Under the pieces are notes generated by a model. That model searched no databases. It worked only from the letters and a program-made list of their open reading frames with translations, and was not told where the DNA came from. This document shows, piece after piece, positions 7,888 through 15,596 of a DNA stretch of 18,439 bases; positions within the stretch are counted from its first letter, which is position 1, and the number at the start of each line of letters is the position of its first letter. The position numbers and the translations under genes were made by a program. The stretch lies in contig JACJWF010000027.1 of assembly GCA_020637295.1 (NCBI GenBank), forward strand, positions 1 through 18,439, written 5' to 3'. This DNA comes from Acidimicrobiaceae bacterium. GTDB lineage: Bacteria; Actinomycetota; Acidimicrobiia; Acidimicrobiales; Ilumatobacteraceae.

Positions 7888-7991
7888 CGCCGACGCGAGC
7901 ACCAGGCCGGACGCGAGCCGAAGTGCCGAACGACCCTGGACCCCGGCCCGCATGGCACGGAGGATGCCACTGACGGACGAGGGGTCGCAGC
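7888..7991. other. Intergenic spacer between pfp and the secreted-protein pair
   Basis: This 104-base spacer has no ORF, tRNA or clear terminator hairpin. It ends with a good Shine-Dalgarno sequence, GAGGGG at 7979-7984, 7 bases before the GTG at 7992. A promoter for the secreted pair presumably lies here, but no convincing -10 box is visible. Confidence 0.5.
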
Positions 7992-8912
7992 GTGGATGGA
8001 TCGGCTGGTGTCAGTTCGCCGGCAGGTGGTGTCGGCTGGAAGCTGCTGACCACCGTTGCAGCCGTCGCCGCGGCGGCCGTTGGAACGGGCATCGCCGCAG
8101 CGCGCACCGGCGCCGTGGACATGGTGGCGGAGCCACGGGTCACTGCGACCTTCGACGCGGTCCCGTACTCGAGCTGTCCCGATGAGGCACCGCTCGACGA
8201 CCTCCACCGGGGCGACCGCGTCTACCTCACCGGTCGGTCAGCGAATGGCAGGTGGGTCGAGGTACGAGCACCGTTCGACACCGACCAGCGCGTGTGGGTG
8301 GAGACCGAGTGGATCGTGGCGGACGCGTCCGTGGACGAGTTGCCGGTGACGGCCTGCGCAGCGGCGCCGGACAGCACCACCGATCCACGCGACGACGCGT
8401 CGACGTCGACCTCCGACGCACCGCCGTCGACCGTTCCTGCATCGGACCCTGCCGACGGACCGGTCTCGACCTCGGTCCCGCCGACACCCACGACATCACC
8501 TTCCACGTCGCCGACCACGGCCGCGACCACGACCACCTCCACCACCACACCCGACACGACGGGGCCGGCCATCGACCTCCTCGCCGCCGAGCCCACCGAC
8601 ATCTGGGAGGACGCCAACTACGGTGGGTGCCCGACCCAGCCGCATGTCGCCGGCGTCTCCGTGATGGTCGCCGACCCGTCCGGCGTGGCTGCAGTCTGGC
8701 TGCGCTACGACACTGGCAGCGGCGCCGTCACCGTCGCCATGATGCCCGACGGACCGGACGGCTACACCGCAACCGTCGGCCCGTTCGGCGACGGCGAGGT
8801 CACCGCCAACCGACCGATCGAGCTCGTCGTGACGGCGACCGACGGGCGCGGGAACCCTTCGACGCTCGGCAGTTCCACCGCGCTGACCCTGCACAACTGC
8901 GCGATCGGATGA
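7992..8912 (+). CDS. Membrane-anchored extracellular protein with SH3-like and Ig-like regions
   Basis: This 306-residue protein has an N-terminal membrane anchor (about residues 16-37, WKLLTTVAAVAAAAVG). An SH3-like beta region follows (about 48-112, with VPYSSCPDEAPL, GDRVYLTGRS and RWVEVRA), then a Thr/Ser/Pro linker (about 125-190). The C-terminal beta-rich domain (about 192-306) has a GGCP motif and a final NCAIG; these two cysteines may form a disulphide. The layout, anchor then bacterial SH3-like fold then mucin-like tether then Ig-like domain, suggests a cell-surface or cell-wall-facing role. The GTG at 7992 is supported by GAGGGG 7 bases upstream. The next gene begins 4 bases after the stop, so the two form an operon. 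Function and exact domain families are inferred; no enzyme motif is seen. Confidence 0.72.
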   Translation: MDGSAGVSSPAGGVGWKLLTTVAAVAAAAVGTGIAAARTGAVDMVAEPRVTATFDAVPYSSCPDEAPLDDLHRGDRVYLTGRSANGRWVEVRAPFDTDQRVWVETEWIVADASVDELPVTACAAAPDSTTDPRDDASTSTSDAPPSTVPASDPADGPVSTSVPPTPTTSPSTSPTTAATTTTSTTTPDTTGPAIDLLAAEPTDIWEDANYGGCPTQPHVAGVSVMVADPSGVAAVWLRYDTGSGAVTVAMMPDGPDGYTATVGPFGDGEVTANRPIELVVTATDGRGNPSTLGSSTALTLHNCAIG

Positions 8913-8916
8913 CACC

Positions 8917-11355
8917 GTGAGGAAGAAGACCGCACTCGTCGTCATCGGCCTGGTTGGCCTCTTCGTCGGCGTGGCGCTCGTCGCCGCGTGGCTCACCGAC
9001 GTCATCACCGAGGACCACGAGGTCGTCATGGAGGACCCCGGCCCGGGGTTCCCCGTCTCCGACCGCCTCGCGGGGGCAGACGACGGCAGCACCGACGTCG
9101 GCTCACACGCCGTGCTCGTGCCGGCGACAGTCGCACTCCCACCGCCGCTCCTGCCGGGTGAACCCGCATGGATGGCCGCCGGTTCCGCCGGAGGCCCTCC
9201 CGGCCCCGCACCGACCATCGCCGATCAGCCGACGTCCGGCGGGCCCAGCGACACCACCCCGACCGCGCCAACCACGACGGCCGATGCCACGACCGGCACC
9301 CCTGCCACCACGCCCAGCGCAGCGGGTCCGGCCGTGGGTGACGCATCCCCGGCCATCGGCACGCTCTGGCGGTTCCTCGACCTCTGCGCCGACCAACCGG
9401 TGCCCCAGTGCCCGGCCGGCATCGGCGCCACGGTGCTGTTCGGTGGGGGCAGCGCGCCCCCTCCCCCACTGGCCTTCGACATCTTCCCCGACCCACCTCA
9501 GGCCATACGCGACCAGGTTCGCTGTGACCTCGCCTGGCCATCGGGCACTGTGCTGCCGGTGCTCCTCACCAGCAACCAGCCGCTGGACGTCGCCGACGCG
9601 CGGCTGCGAATCCGGAACGGGGCAGCCATCGACTCCGTCCTCGACCAGCGGACGATGCCGACGGAGGTCGGCTGGTACGAGCAACGCGTGCTGGCCGGCG
9701 CCCTCGTGGGAACGTCGGTCGGAGACGGGGTGCACACCTGCCTCGCGTTCCGCCTCGACGGCCCGGCCGCCCCGACCGGCATCGACCGCAACGGGTACTT
9801 CGAGGTGGAGGTCACCGCGTACGTCGGGAGCAGGTCGCACACCGTCACTCGGAGGTTCGACGGCCACTACCTCGCTGGAAAGCCATCGGTGCGGGTCATC
9901 CCCGTGGATGGCTACCGGGCAACCGTGATCGTCCCCCAGCGCCAGAACGACAACGTCACGGTCACATTGTTCACCACCTCGCAGGACCACGGTTCCCCCG
10001 GGAGGGGCGCGTGCCCGACGAACTCCCAGCAGAAACTCATCGGCTTCCTCACCCCCCGTAACCCCGGCGTCGGACCACCGGCATATCCGCCGGCCCAGTT
10101 GGCCGACCCCGGCTACCCGTTCGACCGCGACTACACGCACTACCGGGTGTGGGACCTGTACCTGAAGTCCGGCCAGGACTACGTCCTGTGCATCTCGTGG
10201 GAGCTCGACGGAGTCCGGGAGCACTGGGTGATGCAGACGCCGGCCTCGTACAGGGTCTATGTCGGGGGGACGACCCTCGGCTACAACCGCACCGTCGCCG
10301 AGGGCAGCCTGCTGCTGAGGATCCCCGGCATCGAGGACTGTTGGGTCGCCAACCCCGGGCAGTTCTCCGCGGACGGGCGGGACCCGTTCCCGGAGATCTT
10401 GCTGCAGCACCACTCGGGCTGGGAGACGTGGCGGCTGCCGGATCCGACCCTCTGCAACAGCAACGGGTGGCGGCTGCCCGAGACGATCGAGATCGAGGCC
10501 CGGCTGACCGCGCCGGGCGACACCACGCTGTACGGCATCACCCGGATACCGCTGCAGGAGCTGCTGGGCACGTGCGTCTTCCGGTCCCCCTCGGGCGATC
10601 CCGCGCCCGTCGAGTGTGACGGTCCACCGGTCGAGTGGCGACTGCAGAAGGTGCTCTGCGGCGGGCCGATCAGTACCGGCAGCTGCGGAGACCCGGACAT
10701 CACGCTCGGTATCCGGCTCGCCGTCAGGCCGGATCTCCAGAACCTGACCACCGACCCCAGGGACTGGTCGGTGTCGCAAGTGGCAATCGCCGACTTCGGG
10801 ACTGCGGGAGCGCTGACGGCCGCCCCGACGCCGAGGTGCGCCGATGTCACCGCAACCTGGTCGCCGACCGTGCGCACCGCCCACGGAAACGACGAAACCC
10901 CAGGCACGAGGCCTGGGGTCTTCGGAGTGGAGCTTCTGGGACACTATCAGAACCAAACGGACGTTCGAGACCAGCTCGTGCACCTTCTCTCACTTCCCTC
11001 CTGGACAGGACGAGTCGACGAACCCGATCCACGGCAACGACAGCGTCGGCTGCGAGAGGACGCCCAGCTCGAGTTGATCACCCGATACCGGACAGGCGAG
11101 AGCGTCTACTGCCTAGCGAAAGCCTTCGACATCACGCGCCAGACGGTCTCAAAAATCCTCGAACGCCACGACGTGCCGCGCCGGTACCGGCTCCTCGCTG
11201 ACGCCGACATCGCCGAGGCCAGTCAGCTCTACGAGCAGGGCCTCTCACTGGCCGACATCGGGGAACGGTTTGGGATCAGCGCCCGAACAGTGCTCCATGC
11301 CTTCCGCAAGGTCGGCTTCGCGACCCGGCCGGTGGGCACCAGCCAATGGGGATGA
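8917..11355 (+). CDS. Membrane-anchored extracellular protein fused in frame to a helix-turn-helix tail
   Basis: The open frame codes for 812 residues from a GTG 4 bases after the preceding stop. Residues 5-24 form an uncleaved signal or membrane anchor, and a Pro/Thr/Ala linker spans about 100-145. A beta-rich extracellular region with many cysteines continues to about residue 650; I do not recognise its family. The frame then passes through a strong hairpin (codons near 659-670) and reads into a DNA-binding double helix-turn-helix (about 716-797). An extracellular protein with a C-terminal DNA-binding tail makes no functional sense. The likely explanation is that the original stop was lost when a foreign segment joined here, or that the tail is a separate gene in the same frame. 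The first about 650 residues are probably the native protein. Confidence 0.7.
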   Translation: MRKKTALVVIGLVGLFVGVALVAAWLTDVITEDHEVVMEDPGPGFPVSDRLAGADDGSTDVGSHAVLVPATVALPPPLLPGEPAWMAAGSAGGPPGPAPTIADQPTSGGPSDTTPTAPTTTADATTGTPATTPSAAGPAVGDASPAIGTLWRFLDLCADQPVPQCPAGIGATVLFGGGSAPPPPLAFDIFPDPPQAIRDQVRCDLAWPSGTVLPVLLTSNQPLDVADARLRIRNGAAIDSVLDQRTMPTEVGWYEQRVLAGALVGTSVGDGVHTCLAFRLDGPAAPTGIDRNGYFEVEVTAYVGSRSHTVTRRFDGHYLAGKPSVRVIPVDGYRATVIVPQRQNDNVTVTLFTTSQDHGSPGRGACPTNSQQKLIGFLTPRNPGVGPPAYPPAQLADPGYPFDRDYTHYRVWDLYLKSGQDYVLCISWELDGVREHWVMQTPASYRVYVGGTTLGYNRTVAEGSLLLRIPGIEDCWVANPGQFSADGRDPFPEILLQHHSGWETWRLPDPTLCNSNGWRLPETIEIEARLTAPGDTTLYGITRIPLQELLGTCVFRSPSGDPAPVECDGPPVEWRLQKVLCGGPISTGSCGDPDITLGIRLAVRPDLQNLTTDPRDWSVSQVAIADFGTAGALTAAPTPRCADVTATWSPTVRTAHGNDETPGTRPGVFGVELLGHYQNQTDVRDQLVHLLSLPSWTGRVDEPDPRQRQRRLREDAQLELITRYRTGESVYCLAKAFDITRQTVSKILERHDVPRRYRLLADADIAEASQLYEQGLSLADIGERFGISARTVLHAFRKVGFATRPVGTSQWG
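10893..10924. terminator. Strong inverted repeat, terminator-like, inside an open frame
   Basis: CCCCAGGC (10898-10905) and GCCTGGGG (10911-10918) form a perfect 8-bp GC-rich stem with a 5-base loop. A:T at 10897/10919 extends it, and CGAA (10893-10896)/TTCG (10921-10924) extends it further after a one-base bulge. There is no U-tract on the plus strand. The minus-strand reading is followed by TTTCG and TTTCC. It sits where the secreted-protein gene would be expected to end, so it may be that operon's original terminator. Confidence 0.6.
10927..11355 (+). other. Resolvase-type double helix-turn-helix module (possible separate gene or recombinase remnant)
   Basis: Starting at an in-frame GTG just past the hairpin, this stretch would code for 142 residues beginning VELLGHYQNQ. 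It holds two helix-turn-helix units. The first is GESVYCLAKAFDITRQTVSKIL, residues 727-748 of the long frame, which exceeds one classic unit only slightly. The second includes LADIGERFGISARTVLHAF at 778-796. Both resemble the DNA-binding C-terminal domain of serine recombinases/resolvases (HTH_7 type). No serine catalytic domain precedes it. It could be a stand-alone HTH protein with its own start at 10927 or 10978, or a leftover of a recombinase marking the edge of a mobile segment. Confidence 0.6.
10934..10952. repeat. Short inverted repeat TTCTG-N9-CAGAA
   Basis: TTCTG (10934-10938) and CAGAA (10948-10952) are mirror halves separated by 9 bases, at the start of the helix-turn-helix stretch. 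The spacing is suitable for a dimeric DNA-binding protein. It could be an operator or half of a recombination site, but a 5-base repeat may be chance. Confidence 0.3.
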
Positions 11356-11396
11356 GTTCAGATCGCGCTGGGTACGAGCGGCCACGGCACCCACCC

Positions 11397-11687
11397 CTAC
11401 CCCAGGCGAGGGCTCTGAAGCGCTAGTGCCTCGGCGACTTTGGCGGCGATGTCGGTGTCGACCTGTGCCAGCACGTTCTCGAGGAGGGCAGCGACCTCCT
11501 CGACTGTTGAACGCTGGGCTCCGACGATGGACTCGGCCGTGGTCTGTCGTTCCTGATCGAGGGCGGCGTTGACGGAAGCGAGCTCAGCTTGGGTCGCCAC
11601 GAGGCGCTGCCCGGTGCGGATGCTGACGAGCAGGGCAAGGACCGCCGTCAGCAATGCGACGATGGCAATGACCGACGCCGCGCTCAT
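11397..11687 (-). CDS. Small membrane-anchored coiled-coil protein, third gene of the GTPase operon
   Basis: This 96-residue protein has one N-terminal transmembrane helix (about residues 4-22, VIAIVALLTAVLALLVSI). A predicted long helix/coiled coil runs from about 27 to 90, rich in Glu, Ala, Gln and Val with heptad-like spacing (QAELASVNAALDQE, VEEVAALLENVLAQV). Its ATG overlaps the TGA of the LeoA-like GTPase (ATGA at 11687-11684), so it is translationally coupled and surely part of that operon. No enzymatic motif is present. The likely role, by inference, is a membrane tether or partner that places the GTPases at the membrane. It converges with the helix-turn-helix frame, 41 bases from its stop, and no terminator is visible there. 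Confidence 0.82.
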   Translation of the reverse strand: MSAASVIAIVALLTAVLALLVSIRTGQRLVATQAELASVNAALDQERQTTAESIVGAQRSTVEEVAALLENVLAQVDTDIAAKVAEALALQSPRLG

Positions 11688-13348
11688 CGCGTCAACGTCT
11701 CGCTGGACGCACGGGCGATCATGTCAAGGGCGCCGCGTGAGTCGTTCCGGATGTCCTCCAGCTCGCCTCGGAGGCGGACTCGTTCGCTGACGAGGCTGTC
11801 GAGACGCTCCTCGATCTCGGTCACCGACCGACCTGCCTCGCTGAAGAACTGAGCAACGGTCGGCGCCAGTTCCTCGCGAGCTGCGTCGATCAGGGCGTCG
11901 GCGGCTTCGCGAACGAGCGCCCGCAACTCGTGCTGATGACGCTGGAGTTCGCCCTCTTCGCGCTGAAGGGCTCTCACCTGGCTGCCGAACTCGAACAGGT
12001 AGCTCCCTGCGACGAGGGCGCCTTGGATGCGCCCGGCCCACTTCACCGCTTCCCATGGCTTGAACTTGTGTCCTCCCAACTTTCCGAGCTTGTAGACGAT
12101 GCTGTGAAGCGGCGATCCGGGGCGATTCCCTTGCTGCACTGCACCTTTGAGCCAATCCCGCCCGTGCTCGGCAGCGAAGTCGCTGATGATGCGCCTGAAG
12201 GGACTCTGCGGCTCGCGGGACCCTGAAGTGGCGGACGGACCCATCGGGAGATCGAAGTTCGGTTCGAGCAAGCCGGCATCGAAGATCGTCTTCATTTCGG
12301 GGCCTTGGAGCAACCCCCGTTCTTCGGCCGTCAGTTCATCCAGTTCTCGCTGGAACGCTCGGGCAACGAGTTCGCCGAGCGCTTCAGCATGAGCGCGGGC
12401 CTCGCGTTCAAACTCGTCGACGGCGGCCTGCGGAACGGCGTCTTCGCTGGCGGCGGCCACGAGCGCGTCGCCTGCTGCCATTATCCGGTCTCGGGTTGTG
12501 CCGAAAGCTTGTTCGAATCGGTTGCCGAGCCTCAGACGTGACTCGGCCAGGATTTGCCGCCGACGATCGAGCAGGGTCGACAAGGCCTCCTCGTCTGGCT
12601 CGGGGGCGAGGAGCGGCTGTGCATCGGCGACCGCTGCAAGAGCAGCTTCGAAAGGGAGCTTGAGACGACCGACGTTCGCCTGAGTGGTGACGAGGTCGTT
12701 CAGCGCCCTCTCCAGGCCGACCTGGTTGCCACGCTTGGCTAGATACGCCGCCCTGTCTGGAGTCGGCGCCGTCGCTGCCTCCAACGACGAACGCGCATCG
12801 CACTCCACCAGGGCACCGGACCACCGATCGCCGAGGACCTCTCGCACCGCTGCGTCGCGAACACCCGGGGCGGCGGACATCGTCGCGGCCTTGTTCACCA
12901 CGATTACCATCTGTTCGAGCTTGCCAAGGTCGAACGCGACGTGCCGCAGGTGGTCGGCGGTCGCGTCGTCGAATAGGTCGACCGTGATCACAAAGACCAC
13001 GAGGTCGGCATCGCGCAGAGCTACTTCGGCTCGTTCGTCGTGAAGGGCCTCGCCGGCCCTAACGCCCGGCGTGTCCACCAGGAGAACGCGATGCCAGGAG
13101 TACTCGTGCACCTCCGAAGTGGTGACATCAGAGTGGATCGGGATCTCGGCGCCGGTGAGAGCCTTGAGAAGGCTCGACTTCCCAGCGTTGTACTCGCCGG
13201 TGGCCACGAGGCGGAACGGTCCGGACAGCGACGGTATACGGGCCAGCAGCCCGGAGATTCGTTCGTCGCTCGAGGTACGAAAGGCGTCACGGAGCCGTCC
13301 GAGCGCGGACTCTCCGAGTTCCGGAAGGGCTTGAATGAGAAGGGTCAC
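11684..13348 (-). CDS. Dynamin-like GTPase, LeoA-like
   Basis: This 554-residue protein has an N-terminal GTPase domain and a long helical remainder, the plan of bacterial dynamin-like proteins. The P-loop is GEYNAGKSS (51-59), switch I Thr lies in DVTTSEV, and the Walker B/G3 motif is DTPG (92-95). The G4 motif is VVNKAA (152 onward), where the usual NKxD aspartate is replaced by Ala155. A C-terminal patch, GHKFKPWEAVKWAG followed by a hydrophobic stretch, resembles what I recall of LeoA-type proteins. It is followed by coiled coils. The GTG at 13348 overlaps the TGA of the upstream GTPase (GTGA at 13348-13345); the frame open to 13384 lies inside the upstream gene. The predicted role is nucleotide-dependent membrane binding or remodelling together with its partner GTPase. 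LeoA similarity is from memory and moderate. Confidence 0.85.
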   Translation of the reverse strand: MTLLIQALPELGESALGRLRDAFRTSSDERISGLLARIPSLSGPFRLVATGEYNAGKSSLLKALTGAEIPIHSDVTTSEVHEYSWHRVLLVDTPGVRAGEALHDERAEVALRDADLVVFVITVDLFDDATADHLRHVAFDLGKLEQMVIVVNKAATMSAAPGVRDAAVREVLGDRWSGALVECDARSSLEAATAPTPDRAAYLAKRGNQVGLERALNDLVTTQANVGRLKLPFEAALAAVADAQPLLAPEPDEEALSTLLDRRRQILAESRLRLGNRFEQAFGTTRDRIMAAGDALVAAASEDAVPQAAVDEFEREARAHAEALGELVARAFQRELDELTAEERGLLQGPEMKTIFDAGLLEPNFDLPMGPSATSGSREPQSPFRRIISDFAAEHGRDWLKGAVQQGNRPGSPLHSIVYKLGKLGGHKFKPWEAVKWAGRIQGALVAGSYLFEFGSQVRALQREEGELQRHQHELRALVREAADALIDAAREELAPTVAQFFSEAGRSVTEIEERLDSLVSERVRLRGELEDIRNDSRGALDMIARASSETLTR

Positions 13349-15567
13349 GCGACGGCCTCCGTGAGATGAGCGGTGGTGGAGCACAAGTGAAGAGGAACCT
13401 CGATGACCGTTGACACCAGTGCGGTCTCGGCCGCGAGGAACTCGGCCGATAGTTGCTCAGGGATCTTGGCTCGAATCCCGTCGCCATCGGGTACGAGCAC
13501 GGCGTGGCGGCGTCCGGCGTCGAGGGCGTAGGCAGCTCGTCGGAACACCGTCGCCGCGTCATCGTCGGGGATGGGGCGGACTTGCTCGAGCACGTGGTTC
13601 GGGGGCCACTGCATGAACTCCTGGAGCGCGGTGCTGTTCGCGAGCGGGACGAGGTAGGCGAATCCAGGGCGGCGACTCACGCTGGTGATGTAGTCCGCGA
13701 GCCGATCGCGGCCCTCCAAGCGGAGCAGAGCGCGAAGCAGGTAGCTATCGGCTGAGGCGACGGCCAAGGAGGCCGACTCGGCGGCCAGGCTTGCATGGCG
13801 GGCCAGAGCAGCGGTGCGCTCGATGGCGCGGCTCCGCTCGGAGGCATGCGCTGTGAGGTCCTGCTGGATGGATTCCCGGCACCAGACCCAGCCTGCGTCG
13901 ATGTCACGCTTGACCGCCCGCAGTGCGTCGCGCACCGATTCCTGGAGTGTGCTCCGACGGCGAGCCAGTTGACTGCGCCGGAATCGCAGAAGCGAGCCGA
14001 CCCACTCACCCACGACGCAGCCGATCACGCCGCCGATGTAGGCGCCAGGGGCGTTCCCCACGACCCCGCCGACCATCGCCCCCAGCGCCGTCCCAGCACC
14101 AGCCGCGGTCCTCCCCGCCGCCTCCAACCATCGGGGAGCGAGGCCGGTGGCGCTGATCCGGCTCTGCTTCGTCAGCTTGATCTCGAGCCGTTTCGACCAG
14201 GCGGCTGCAACCTCCTCGTCGAGTTGGCGTAGGCGCCGCCGCAGGCGAGCGTCGGTGGCTCGCAGTAGCTCGTCCGCGTCCTCGCGTAGTTTCCGCTCGT
14301 CCGCGTCCCACTCCTCTTGGAGTTCGTCGTCCTTGCGCTGATATTGCCGATCCGGCCAATCATCGAACCGGCGCATAAGACCTTCGATCTCGCCCTGAAC
14401 CTGTAGGTCGGCGTCAGCCAACAGCCGGGCAGTCCTCCGGTCGAAGTCCGAACCCTCGTCCTGACACGTATCGGCAACGAGCGCGAGTCGCTCGCTGTCG
14501 GCCGTCAGCCGTTCGGCCGCATCCACGAGCGCCCGCCGTGCAGTATCGACGATGGCGGCGGCCCGCCTGGGGTGGCGGCGCTCGTCGGCCTCGGCAGAGA
14601 TGGCTGTCACCAGAGTGCCGACGCGGCTCTCCCGTAGAAGGTCGGCATGAATCGGGTTGGCTCGTCCACCGAGGAGGGCGGCAGCCGCATGCACGGGGAA
14701 CACTTGCAGCGGCCGCTGGCCGTGCGGGTCGAGGAATCGCGCCAGGCGGGCACGGTGCCCATCGAGCTCTGCGAAGGTGGTCTCGGGGTACGCCAAGAAC
14801 TGGTCGATTGCGTCGTCGTCAACGAGGTCCTCGCGGCAGTTGATGACGAGCATCATCGGTGCCCCCCACGTCGCCACCTGCGACAACGCAGCGGCGGTCT
14901 CGCTCGGTTGCGAGTTACTGGTCGCCACCCAGACGACGAGATCGGCCCGGCGTGCTGCGTCGAGGGCCACCTCGCGATCCTCATCCCCGTCCAACGCCCC
15001 GACTCCCGGCGTGTCGACCACTACGACGTCCGCACGACCCACCAGTGGCATTGCGACGACCGACCGGGTGAAGCGCTGCGCACCGTTGCCTACAGGCGAG
15101 ACGTCCGAACCGGTGAGGTGGCTGAACAGCGTACTTTTGCCGGCCTGGGTTCGGCCCAGGAGGACCACACGCATGGGTTCGTCGGGCCGAGGAAGCGAAC
15201 GCGCCACCTGGCCCACCGCCTCAGCGACTCCTTGGAGGTCGGCTTGCACCGCGGTCCCGATCACGTCCGTGGGTGGGTCGTACCAACCAGTGCAGCGCCG
15301 CTCGAAGTCATCGAGCAGGGTGCTCATCTCTCGGTGTGCCTCAGCGAGCACCCGCTCGGTCGGAGCCAGGTCGTCAGCTCCGCGACCGAACAACCGCTCG
15401 AACACGCTGGCAGGGCGGTCCTTGTGATGCGGTAGCGAATGCAAGTGCACGCCCAACGGTAGCTTTGCGGCCCACTTCGCCCTGACCTCTGCCGACGGTG
15501 TCCTGAGGGGCGCAAGCTGAGCAAGAACGCTGCGCGGAGTGTCCTCCAGTTTCTGCGTCACACCCAC
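13345..15567 (-). CDS. Dynamin-like GTPase with glycine-zipper membrane segment
   Basis: This protein has 740 residues. About 130 N-terminal residues precede a GTPase domain with P-loop LLGRTQAGKST (136-146), switch residues QRFTRS and G3 DTPG (185-188). A G4-like VINCRED (241-247) has Glu where NKxD has Asp and Cys where it has Lys. A charged coiled coil spans about 400-465. A glycine-zipper hydrophobic hairpin follows at about 486-527 (GTALGAMVGGVVGNAPGAY, then IGGVIGCVVGEWVG), as in membrane-inserting paddles of dynamin-like proteins. A further helical region extends to the end. It is the first gene of a three-gene operon. GTG at 15567 or in-frame GTG at 15561 could be the start; the latter lies 6 bases after a -10-like TAGGTC, a leaderless spacing. 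No Shine-Dalgarno sequence is seen. It probably acts at the inner membrane. Confidence 0.85.
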   Translation of the reverse strand: MGVTQKLEDTPRSVLAQLAPLRTPSAEVRAKWAAKLPLGVHLHSLPHHKDRPASVFERLFGRGADDLAPTERVLAEAHREMSTLLDDFERRCTGWYDPPTDVIGTAVQADLQGVAEAVGQVARSLPRPDEPMRVVLLGRTQAGKSTLFSHLTGSDVSPVGNGAQRFTRSVVAMPLVGRADVVVVDTPGVGALDGDEDREVALDAARRADLVVWVATSNSQPSETAAALSQVATWGAPMMLVINCREDLVDDDAIDQFLAYPETTFAELDGHRARLARFLDPHGQRPLQVFPVHAAAALLGGRANPIHADLLRESRVGTLVTAISAEADERRHPRRAAAIVDTARRALVDAAERLTADSERLALVADTCQDEGSDFDRRTARLLADADLQVQGEIEGLMRRFDDWPDRQYQRKDDELQEEWDADERKLREDADELLRATDARLRRRLRQLDEEVAAAWSKRLEIKLTKQSRISATGLAPRWLEAAGRTAAGAGTALGAMVGGVVGNAPGAYIGGVIGCVVGEWVGSLLRFRRSQLARRRSTLQESVRDALRAVKRDIDAGWVWCRESIQQDLTAHASERSRAIERTAALARHASLAAESASLAVASADSYLLRALLRLEGRDRLADYITSVSRRPGFAYLVPLANSTALQEFMQWPPNHVLEQVRPIPDDDAATVFRRAAYALDAGRRHAVLVPDGDGIRAKIPEQLSAEFLAAETALVSTVIEVPLHLCSTTAHLTEAVA

Positions 15568-15577
15568 GACCTAGTGT
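15568..15577. promoter_or_regulatory. Overlapping divergent -10-like boxes
   Basis: Only 29 bases separate the GTPase operon from the nuclease gene. On the plus strand TAGTGT (15572-15577) matches TANNNT and is placed to give a short leader before the nuclease's Shine-Dalgarno sequence. On the minus strand TAGGTC (15573-15568) matches five-sixths and lies just before the GTPase starts. The two share CTAG, so one polymerase bound here would block the other. This is inferred from short motifs. Confidence 0.35.
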
Positions 15578-15584
15578 CGGCTCC

Positions 15585-15593
15585 AGAGGAGAA
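15585..15593 (+). promoter_or_regulatory. Strong Shine-Dalgarno for the dual nuclease gene
   Basis: AGAGGAGAA contains AGGAG (15587-15591) 5 bases before the ATG at 15597. It is the best ribosome-binding site in the window and fixes this start. Confidence 0.8.
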
Positions 15594-15596
15594 CCG

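Noticed and set aside
8380..8570. Repetitive ACC/ACG/TCG-rich stretch considered as a tandem repeat or CRISPR
   Set aside because: It has no regular repeat-spacer unit; it encodes the Thr/Ser/Pro linker of the first surface protein.
9103..10983. 626-residue minus-strand open frame opposite the secreted protein
   Set aside because: Its composition is typical of a reverse-complement shadow; no motif, start signal or domain supports it.
10890..10985. Possible tRNA or tRNA-derived attachment site beside the hairpin
   Set aside because: I could not fold a cloverleaf with acceptor, anticodon and T arms; only the simple hairpin is supported.
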